This document shows positions 56,301 through 64,000 of a stretch of 64,000 nucleotides of DNA, in pieces. A model generated the notes under the pieces. It was not told the origin of the DNA. It saw only the letters and a list, made by a program, of their open reading frames with translations, and did not search any database. Source of the DNA: Holtermannia corniformis (lineage: Eukaryota; Basidiomycota; Tremellomycetes; Holtermanniales); contig BCIJ01000044.1 in NCBI GenBank assembly GCA_001599935.1, positions 12,656 through 76,655 on the forward strand, given 5' to 3'. The stretch's first letter is position 1, and the number at the start of each line of letters is the position of its first letter. Made by a program: the position numbers and the translations under genes.

Positions 56301-57622
56301 CCAGGGGCACCGACGACGGCAATGACATAGTCTGGCTTTAGTCGCTGCTGGTTTTGCTACCGACATCAGTCTTTACTTGACAATGGCAGACGACGAACCG
56401 CGACTTCTTTGAGCAAGGTCAGACTCCCACTCCTGCTCCTTGGCACTTGGGATTCGAGAGCGGGCGGGCCAGGGCGCAGTCCAGTTGCAGCGTCTTCATA
56501 CCGACTGTCCGGCCTGATCTCATTCGACAGTGTCGACCGCCGCTGAGTCAATCGGCGTTTGCCGTGGATCCCCTCCGAGCTCGGGGCGTGGCTGTCGACG
56601 CTGGTACCTGGGATCGTCGAAGCCGATGGACTAGTCGGACTGCCACTGGTCGAGCTGCCGGTCGAGACTTCCATCAAGCTCGTGCGAGCGCGCTGCATGG
56701 CCTCCAAGTCTTTCGAATACAGTTTCTCGCGAGCGTGCTGGAACAGTGAATCGGTTTGCGCTGGCCTGGCATACGGATCGCGATTGGCGAGGGCCTCGTC
56801 AGAGTGTGAACGCCGGAGTGACGAGCTCGAGCGCGAGTCGTCGCTCATGCGCCGGTTCTCGGCGATACTGGTCGAAGCGTTGGACGACTCGCGGCGAGAC
56901 GAGGTGCTCGAGCCTGCACTCGAGAGCGCGGCAAGGAAGCCAGTCTTGCTACTCGACTTTGATCTCGGCCGTCCCGAGAGGGAGAATGAGCGCGAGGGGG
57001 ATGATGGACTCGACTTTGGAGGCGAGCGCCGTTCGCGACTGGGCACGTTTGGCGCGGAAAAGTGCAGAGCAGGCAGGGCTGGCAAGGGCGGAAGCGAGGG
57101 GGACGTGCCAGTCGGCTGGGGCATGCTGAGAGACGATGCGTGGTGGTGTCGCTAGCCGGGGTGAGGGATAGCGATGCGGTGAGGATCGACAAGGAGGGGA
57201 AAGGCGGGTAGGAAAGGACGGGCAGAGATCGTCAGCAAAGGGCAGTGTGCAAGGATGGGCAGCTCGCGCTGACGCTGATAGGCAGTCGATCTTGGTGTTT
57301 CACCACGCACACTCACCACGACGGCTGCCAACGCGGCCTTTGCCCCGGCGACGGTTTCAGCCTGTGCGAGCTGTCGAGGGCTCCCTTTGAGGGCTTCCAC
57401 CGTCCCGCTCGGGATCACGAGTCTGTGCGGCGCGCTCGCGACAGCTTCGGTGCGCTGCAGGGTCCGCACAGGGAACGGCGAGGGGGTATCAAGCGAGCGA
57501 CGGGGTGAAAAGATGGTAGGCTCGTCGTCAGCACGGTCCTCGACGTCGGGACTGGGAGAGGGCGGAGGCGAGATGAGAGCGAGGCTGCCCGGCCTGCGGG
57601 CACGATCGCGGGACCGGCGCAT
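53388..57622 (-). CDS. RasGEF fused to an N-terminal Ras-like GTPase domain
   Basis: Starting at ATG 57622 (MRRSRDRARRPGS), a Ser/Pro-rich region of about 400 residues precedes a P-loop domain: DYVIAVVGAPGTGKSTVIHK (Walker A, near 56310), VEILEIDIALLDLAQ, SGALICYDSTRSETLNGVRE and IVMVGSKSDPD, which stands where Ras has NKxD (here SKSD). A RasGEF N domain follows (FVRQFFLSYRRFCQPADIVH). The catalytic Cdc25/RasGEF domain comes last: AIEMTRYQWELFSAIRPRDV, SIEHFNHLSRW, AKVYEQFMLVAHQLRKLNNY, DSLYAVISGM, then GRSAIPLL and GYIQWEKFAQFGDIL. The GEF promotes GDP release from Ras-type GTPases; the attached GTPase-like domain could regulate it in cis (inference). About a dozen introns. The 5' end may extend upstream in frame. 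Confidence 0.85.
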
Positions 57623-58091
57623 GGACAGCAGCGGGGATGATGGGCGTGATCGCACGAGTGGAATTGTGAGACAGCTCGGGGTGGACCCTGCAACGCTACA
57701 AGCTAGTCGTGCCCATCTGTCCTCGGTGCTGTGACCCCTGAGTGTGCTCGGGTCGTGAACAAAGGGGGACACGGTGCACTCAAGCTCGACCCTAGCAGAG
57801 CACACGAGCACGCACCGGCTGATCCTCTGCGCGATGCGAACCCGGCCGTGTTGTTCACGGCGGAGCCTTGTCCGCCCCTCTCACAAGGTGATAGAGTCCA
57901 TCGAGCTCACGGTTGCATCCCTATTGTTCGTTTGACAAGCCGCTGCCGGGCCCATTTCCGGCCAAGCAGACGGTTCGAAACCATGGCCATCACTGACGGA
58001 TCCCAAGCCGTGCGTCAAGCGTGCTCACTGATCGCTACTGACGTTGGGCTGTGTGCTACTCACTCACAAGCTGATCCAAGACTCGTAGCAG
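57623..58091. other. divergent intergenic region between RasGEF and methyltransferase genes
   Basis: 469 bp of shared upstream DNA. The RasGEF frame stays open to 57811 without a convincing ATG, so part may be 5' coding or leader. Nothing else is recognised. Confidence 0.4.
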
Positions 58092-58943
58092 ATGAGTGAC
58101 CGCCCTCTGCCCGCATCACAGACCAAACACCTGCCATACCTCGACCACCCCCTCCCACGCAACCCTTCGACCGTCTTACACCTCCAGCAACTCTCGTCCC
58201 AAGGCGAGGATGCAAGCACCGGCACGACGGGTACGACCCTCTGGCTCGGCGCACAGGTCATGGCAGCGTACCTGTACGACGCTCTGCCCAGCCCGACCTC
58301 GACCTCTTCCCCGAGGATCCTCGAACTCGGTGCTGGGATTGGGTTTTTAGCATTGTCGATGGCTGCTATCGGATACGACGTGCTCGCGACCGACGTCGAG
58401 CCCGTGTTGTCGACCGTGCTGAGGCGGAATGTGCATCAGGCGAGTAGCATAGCCCAAGAGCGGGGTTGGAGAGGTCAAGTCGTGATCCGCGAACTCGATT
58501 GGGAACGAGTCGACCCAACGAAGGGCTATACATGGGATTGGGAGACTCAAGACGCCCCTGTCACACGCGCTCGCGACGCTCCATGCACCTCGATCTCGGC
58601 CTCGGGCTCACATCACCCACCCTTCGAATACCTCATCACGACCGACACGTTGTACCACCCAGCCCTCCTCCCTCCCCTCCTCAACACCCTCCGCCTCCTC
58701 TCGACCCATCCAGACCAGGCAACACCACCCCCCATCCTCCTCGCCCTCGAACGCCGTGATTCAGCTCTGATCGATACCGCACTCGACCAAGCCCGTCAAG
58801 CCGGCTTCGACGTCAAGCGCGTCAGTAAAGGTCGAGTCCAAAAGGCAGTTACCAAAGCTTGGGGCTGGGACAAGGCGGATGAAGACTGGGATGGGATCGA
58901 GATTTGGAAATGGCGCTGGCGGGGTGCATCGCTCGCAATCTAG
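58092..58943 (+). CDS. METTL21/Methyltransf_16-type protein methyltransferase
   Basis: An intronless 283-codon gene, unusual among its many-exon neighbours. SAM-binding motif I is RILELGAGIGFLALSMAA and the following acidic motif is VLATDVEPVLSTVLRRN. A preceding TTLWLGAQVMAAYL matches the family's W-x-G...A lead-in. LITTDTLYHPALLPPLLNTL occupies the catalytic D-x2-Y/F region used in lysine methylation. The C terminus (GIEIWKWRW) closes the Rossmann fold. In yeast and human, relatives (Efm and METTL21 groups) methylate translation factors or chaperones; the substrate here is unknown. Confidence 0.88.
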   Translation: MSDRPLPASQTKHLPYLDHPLPRNPSTVLHLQQLSSQGEDASTGTTGTTLWLGAQVMAAYLYDALPSPTSTSSPRILELGAGIGFLALSMAAIGYDVLATDVEPVLSTVLRRNVHQASSIAQERGWRGQVVIRELDWERVDPTKGYTWDWETQDAPVTRARDAPCTSISASGSHHPPFEYLITTDTLYHPALLPPLLNTLRLLSTHPDQATPPPILLALERRDSALIDTALDQARQAGFDVKRVSKGRVQKAVTKAWGWDKADEDWDGIEIWKWRWRGASLAI

Positions 58944-59835
58944 TCACAGTACAATCCATCGCGCTACATGACACTGCACTCGTCCTCGTGATGACGCTGA
59001 CGCCCCCAAGCGACTCTCAACCCAGGTCCCTCGGTGCCCTCACTCTTGGCCTGCTCACGGCCTGTCTCGTCGCACACCGTGGCCTCTGAGACCTCGTTGC
59101 AAAGTGCCGACACTGGATCGCTCGGCTGTACTGCCTCGGTCTGTAGCTCACGCACAGTCGACATGGTCGTTATAGGGAGAAAAGCCGCACTCGACGGCTA
59201 GAAGACAGTTTTGGCGCTACGGTAGCAAAGGATGTCCGCGCTAGAAAGGACCGGGCTGGGGTCAGACAGACTTGTGGATCCCTTTGATCGCTGCTCTAAG
59301 TCTAAGGAGACGTAGGAGACTGGAGGAGACTGTAGCATTTCGGCGCATTGACTCATACATTGCTCGAGTGTACACCGCGATTTACTAGTTGAGTATTCAC
59401 AGTGCCGAGGGCACGTCGACACCTCGGGCCTGGTGACGCCTCACTTCGACGGCGGCAGTGCATTGGCACCCAGTCAAGGAACGCGGTCAGGGCCTCTGCT
59501 TTGCATTCAATATCACCGATACCGCGCACGAGTCCAAGAGCGTCTCGGCAGAGTCCATAATGCTGGCCTTTGGACTGGGAGTACACGGCCACTTTGAGCC
59601 GTTGTGCATGTACACGGCGGGTATACGTGCGTCTTGCGAGTTTGACCAACGTGCATCGATGTCAACGCGCATGGCGCCAAGTAGCTCATCGCGTCGGCGC
59701 AGGGGTCTGGGTATGTCGGTAGCGTCATTGTATCGACGAGGTCATCGATCACCGCGTTCTCCTCATCGGCTTCAAGTGCGCTATAGGCACGGCGGCCGGC
59801 GACCATTGAGTCCTGCGTTCGGATCGACCGAGCGT
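58944..59835. other. intergenic, only weak small ORFs
   Basis: About 890 bp. A 66-codon minus-strand frame from an ATG at 59164 (MSTVRELQTEAVQ...) and a 61-codon frame at 59672-59487 are the longest candidates, both unsupported. Near 59371 a short sequence (CGCGATTTACTAG within ACACCGCG...) resembles part of the MITE inverted repeat at 5176. Nothing firm is seen. Confidence 0.35.
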
Positions 59836-60899
59836 TCAGTCCGTCGTCATCTTCAGAGGAGTCGTCGCTGGACTCTTGGTTGTCCTCGTACTCCTCGTCT
59901 TCGACCAGCTCGTCAGCGTCTCCTTGTCGTGGCTGTCGACAATGTCATTCATGGCGTCATCTTCAATGTCATCCATGGGTAGCTGCGCCAACTGTGCTTG
60001 CGTTTCGCCGTCACGCAGGTCGTTGTCCTCGGCAAGGAACTCGTCTTGGTCCTCAACGCCTTCGTGAGTTCGTCGACAAGCTCCTGCATGACCTCGTCCT
60101 TTTCTCGCGTCCAAGTCGGTGTGGCTGGATTGGCTCGACTGAGACTGTGGCCATGGTGGGGACGCGATGGCAATCGGTGGGCCCCCATTCCGGCGGCGCG
60201 CTCCGAAGGGCTCGCGGGTCGACGACGCTTGCGATGACATGATCACAACTGCCGTTGCGGCTGATGTGCCCTGCCGTGGTGACAACGACAGTCGGCTTGT
60301 CGTCTTCGGCATCGTTGGCACCCGACGCCGACGAGGAGTAGATTACTCGTTGGGCGCTGGTCTTTTGATTGGCGCGGCGGTGGACTGGGCTCTCTGGAGA
60401 TGTTGGCGCTTCACGGAAGGTGCGTGATCTCTTCCTCGCTGGCGCCGACACTGGCGACGACGGGCGCGAGTGATCGAGATCGTCCATCTTCGGTACAGCC
60501 AGTAGGTCGACCGGCGCAGGAGCGGGACTAGCGGGTGCGACGGGAGCGGGACTGGCGGGTGCGACAAGAGCGAGGGCGTCCATGTCCATCTGTGAACAAG
60601 ACGTCAGCACGGTCATTCGAGTGATCGGATGGGGATGCGAGAGATGACGTACCTCCTCCATCTCGCCCGCCAAACTCACGGGAATGTCATCAGATACAGC
60701 GTGTACAGCTTGGTTGGCCGCCGGCTCGCGACCGTAGCGCGCGACATACTCGTCCAGAGTGTTCCAGGCATACGGCCTCCCTGACGCCGTAGTCCTCTTG
60801 TGACCGCGGAAGAGGCCCGCTTCCTGGCGGTGCGCGTCGAGTCGTCTGTACGAGGGGGTCTTGTCTTCGCGTGGTGCATCGCGACCCTCGGGACCTTGG
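59836..60899 (-). CDS. Pro/Ser-rich, acid-tailed ORF region, unknown
   Basis: Long minus-strand frames give GRPYAWNTLDEYVARYGREP and SDDIPVSLAGEMEE, then after a possible intron a Pro/Ala repeat (VAPASPAPVAPASPAP), KMDDLDHSRPSSPVS and RKRSRTF. In another frame come EDQDEFLAEDNDLRDGETQ and MDDIEDDAMNDIVD. Composition suggests a disordered nuclear-type protein with acidic C terminus. Whether it is a separate gene or the downstream part of the homing-endonuclease relic cannot be decided. Exon joins are uncertain. Confidence 0.35.
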
Positions 60900-62292
60900 C
60901 GTGCCGGCATAGGGTGCCCGTTGCGAGGCTGCGAGCCGACGAGCCCATAGACGAGCCCGCTGTAGTAGGAGAGGAACATATCCAACTCTGCCACATACCT
61001 CTCGAGAAAATCGATGATCTCGACCTCGTGGTTGTTAAAGATGATCGAGCGGTGCTTCGACCATCGCTTCATGATTGTTGAAGATGCGAGGGCCGTGCGG
61101 ATCCGTCGCCGAGCCAGAGCCCGAGGAAGTAGGGGTCGACAAGCACGTCCTGCTTGCCCTTGGCCTTCTCACCCTCGGCAATTGTAAACCCGCCAGTGCT
61201 TCTGCTCACTGAGCGGCATAGCGACGTACTCGGCGACGGTCATCTCGGTGTAGACCTCGAAGTCGTTGATAGCGCCGATGCCGCGCTGCACTTCTTGCAG
61301 TTCGTCGACGTCAGCAGAGAACTCGCCGTTGGTGTGTAAGACGCGGAGCCATTCGACGACGCCGCTCGTAACCGAACCGGACGGTCGGGTTGGAATGGTT
61401 CCGATTCTGCTCGGACGTGAGTCCCGTCATGGTGTGGTCGACGCGGACGCCGACATGGAAACTTCGCTTGCCGGTAGCAGCAGCAGGCTCGGCACGTTCG
61501 TACGCCGCTTGGGCGCGCTCCGCGAGGTTCCAAAGGCCGTCGAGCCCTGGGTGTGAGTTGATCTCGCGCGCGTACGCCTTGGCTGCTTCGAGTGCTTCGT
61601 CCTTAGTTGCGAAGCGCGCGAGATCAGCGTCGCCGGTCGCCCAGCTGTAGCACCTCATGCGCGCGTTTGGGTCGGGGTGGCCGGAAGGAACAGCGACGCG
61701 GAAGCTCTCACGCTCCTGTCCAATCCCCGTCATGCCGAGCAAGCGGTTCTTCGCCATGACGACCGAAGACTTGAACTTCTCTTCCGGTAAGCCAGCTTTG
61801 TAAGCCAGCGCTCCGCGGAGAGCGTCGAACCCTCCTTGAGCACGGTGCGGGTACCTTCGGGGCCACTGCGGCGGACGAGGATGGCGTCTCGGGCAGGTCG
61901 AGAGACATTTCAGTCAACTTGTCATACAGTAAGCCAGGCTCGACTTCGAAGTTTGCCGCTCCAGACGAGCGGTCCTTGACCAGGTAAAGAGGCAGGCGCC
62001 GGCCGCTGCAAAGAGTGTCCTCTGCCGATTTCGAGTTTGAAGAGCTTGTCCTTGCCTTCCAGGGTGTGGAGGACGGAGCGAGCTGCCGTCCTACCCGCCC
62101 GACAGGTCGGATGAGAACGTCCAATGCGCCACTGTCTAATCCAACCGAGCCGCGACTCACCATGATATCCTCAGCGTGCAAAACAACATTCAGTCGGTCA
62201 GCGAGGTGACGAGGAGTACTCTTTGACGGTCGTTGGTGGGAGAGAGGGCGAGAGGACGCGAGCCAAGTAGCCGTACCCTCGGGAGAAATCAC
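60900..62292 (-). pseudogene. intein-like Hint/LAGLIDADG homing endonuclease relic
   Basis: Pieces in successive minus-strand frames resemble an intein with its DOD endonuclease. Near 62080-62010, ARSVLHTLEGKDKLFKLEIG looks like the Hint segment after block A, and EDTLCSGRRLPLYLVKDR stands where block B (TxxHxL) should be, with the Thr/His replaced. A middle part (about 61830-61380) reads GFDALRGALAYKAGLPEEKF, CYSWATGDADLARFATKDEA and AAKAYAREINSHPG. Then EMTVAEYVAMPLSEQKHWRV near 61230, VDPYFLGLWLGDGSA at 61095-61140 (the first LAGLIDADG helix), and IFNNHEVEIIDFLERYVAEL near 61040. At least three frame changes are needed and a second LAGLIDADG motif was not found. No extein host was recognised around it. 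Confidence 0.6.
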
Positions 62293-63527
62293 TTCTCATT
62301 CGAGATGCTTCTCTTGTCAACCCTCACTCTAGGCGCCAGATCGGGTGAACCGCGTTCATGCGACGATCCTAGGAGCTTTGCCTCGCTTGAAGGGCCTTTT
62401 CTTGACTGAGGCGCTCAGACGTGGCTATCAAGCAACTGACCGAACGTCGCTCGGACACCACTTGCTTCGAAGTAGTGTTCTGTGTTTGGATCCGTCGGCG
62501 GAGCCCTGGGGCGTGGCCTCCAAATTGAGTCCATGCTTGCTTGCTTGCTTGGGCATGCAGGCTGCGTATACCCACAGCAACGTATGTAGTGGCCGGGCCG
62601 CCTCGTAAAGGGTAGGGAGACCGCAGGACGCTGACAGTCGATGACCGTGGGGCGAAGCCAACATGTAGGAGCTTCCGCAACCTCGGAGAATTGAGCGTTT
62701 CCTGGCTTCCGATGAACCAGTAGTGGCTATAGACGATCGACCACCGCGCCAGATGATGAACCATACTTGTGCATGACATGTCAGGCAATAGTCGATAGAT
62801 GGATTTGCTTTGATGCTGTATTGAGTACGCTCGCCCAATGTATGCGAGCTCACTACGAGGTGACCTGATCATGGTCATCCGCGGCGTGGACGATGGGCTG
62901 TTGCGTTTGATCGCGGATCGCAATGGCACAGTGGTCTAAGGACCCGCCCAACCTCCTGTTGCATTGCAACCGATCCTTGAAGGCCTTTCCTTGACTCTCC
63001 ATTGTCATGTTCTCGTATCGTCCTCGTACCAAGTTCGACAGGCAAAAGCCGGCCGAATTGCAATAATGCCCTGTTGACACTAGACAAGAAATCGATCTCC
63101 TGGCTACGACACGGACGATGGCCTGGTGCGATTTTCGGTGAATACGAGCGTTGTTCGCATTGCCAAGCCTTTCGATGCGCCATAACGTCCTGCGCGTTCA
63201 GCGGGGGGCCACTTGCCAACCCATGCATTACTTGTCAACACCGCGATGCGCGTCAGTAATTAGGCTTTAATTATGCTCACGGTGGCTCTTGTAATCATCC
63301 TCCAGCTAGATGTGGATATGGCTTGCTCGTGGGCGCTCACAGCAGCAGACGGTCGTTGATCGCCAGTACTGTTGGGAGTCAGCGGCGGTCGGCAAGGATG
63401 AAGCGTAGGGGTTAAGCCAAAGTGGCGGCGCATATGAAGCTCCGAGGCGCTATAACCCCCCAGCTTGCCACCGCGATCTTAGGATCGAGGTTTGTGTTGG
63501 TCAACGTATCGATTCCCATCATCGACA
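62293..63527. other. intergenic region upstream of PRP8
   Basis: About 1.2 kb separating the homing-endonuclease relic from PRP8. Only short unsupported ORFs (longest 186 codons, minus strand, no recognisable motif). It should contain the PRP8 promoter. Confidence 0.45.
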
Positions 63528-64000
63528 ATGTCGTTCCCTCCTGGTTTCGGCCCTGCGCCGCCTGGCTTTGCGCCAAACGGCGACGCGATGGACCAGGACG
63601 TGACGTTTTTGGGAGGTTTGAGTCAGGAAGAGTTGCAAAAGAAGAGTCGCAAGTGGAGGCAGACGCAGAAGAAGAGGTTCTCAGAGAAGCGTAGGCAGGG
63701 CGGTGGGGCAGGACTGGATGGAGGCAAGGTCGTGAGTACTGGTTATTCGGGCGTTTGGCGCGTTGACTGCTGATGCTTCGAACAAAAAGGATCTGCCGCC
63801 AGGTTTGTCAAGAATCAAAGAAATCATCGGGAAATATAAACTCATCGTGTCTCAGAGCACATCCGAAAGATCATCAAGGACCATGGAGACATGTCCAACC
63901 GCAAGGCCCGTACTTTGGTGTTGCTTTCCGGCTTAGTTCTGACGATCCGCGTAGTTCCGCAACGACAAGCGCGTGCATCTGGGCGCCCTCAAGTACGTCC
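63528..64000 (+). CDS. PRP8: pre-mRNA splicing factor Prp8, 5' end (partial)
   Basis: Start of the central U5 snRNP protein that cradles the spliceosome active site. Exon 1 is 63528-63731 (MSFPPGFGPAPPGFAPNG, then LSQEELQKKSRKWRQTQKKR). Exon 2 is only 13 nt (63790-63802), exon 3 is 63856-63905, and exon 4 runs from 63955 off the right edge. Joined, exons 2-4 read [20 protein letters not shown] and KFRNDKRVHLGALKYV, the highly conserved Prp8 N-terminal block. The intron after exon 3 begins GC rather than GT (63906). The intein insertion sites known in Prp8 lie far downstream, beyond the window, so intein presence cannot be judged. Confidence 0.93.

Noticed and set aside
59371..59395. Possible remnant of the 5176-5754 MITE end (CGCGATTTACTAG)
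   Set aside because: Only about 20 bp of partial similarity, without a second end or target duplication; too short to claim.

Overview
The window looks like nuclear DNA of a basidiomycete fungus, probably from a compact genome in or near Pucciniomycotina. Genes are dense, lie on both strands, and carry many short introns of about 40-60 nt with GTGAGT/GTGCGT/GTATGT donors and CTGAC/CTAAC-type branch sites. The recognisable proteins are fungal housekeeping proteins. The species assignment is inference. No rRNA, tRNA or CRISPR array was recognised. All gene models were spliced by eye from reading-frame continuity, so exon borders are approximate unless stated.

Left arm (1-8.4 kb): a chromodomain Ty3/gypsy LTR retrotransposon enters from the left edge. 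It holds pol, a 23-bp tandem repeat, an antisense Cys/Pro-rich ORF, a polypurine tract and a 3' LTR ending at 4589. A small four-exon gene starts 100 bp beyond the LTR. Next come a 579-bp MITE-like element with 51-bp inverted ends and a target duplication, and a many-exon Baeyer-Villiger-type flavin monooxygenase.

Core (8.4-40 kb): an Old Yellow Enzyme oxidoreductase, a three-finger C2H2 transcription factor with about 2 kb of upstream DNA, exocyst SEC15, class I myosin, an aldo/keto reductase, DNA polymerase delta (POL3), a small one-TM protein, PAM18/TIM14, ribosomal protein eL30, a LIM protein, the DUG1 dipeptidase, a mitochondrial rhomboid protease and an Oca4-like pseudophosphatase.

Accessory stretch (40-51 kb): clusters of very small lineage-specific genes surround a one-TM Ser/Pro-rich protein and the HSP104 disaggregase, which has a heat-shock element and TATA box. 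Two apparent small-protein families are described here. One has Cys pairs and the other is a tandem array of three, with one member frameshifted.

Right arm (50.6-64 kb): a TBC1D5-like Rab GAP converges on a protein fusing a Ras-like GTPase domain to a RasGEF. A METTL21-type methyltransferase follows. Then comes a frameshifted relic of an intein-like Hint/LAGLIDADG homing-endonuclease gene, and finally the 5' end of PRP8, a classic nuclear intein host, with a 13-nt microexon and an apparent GC-AG intron.
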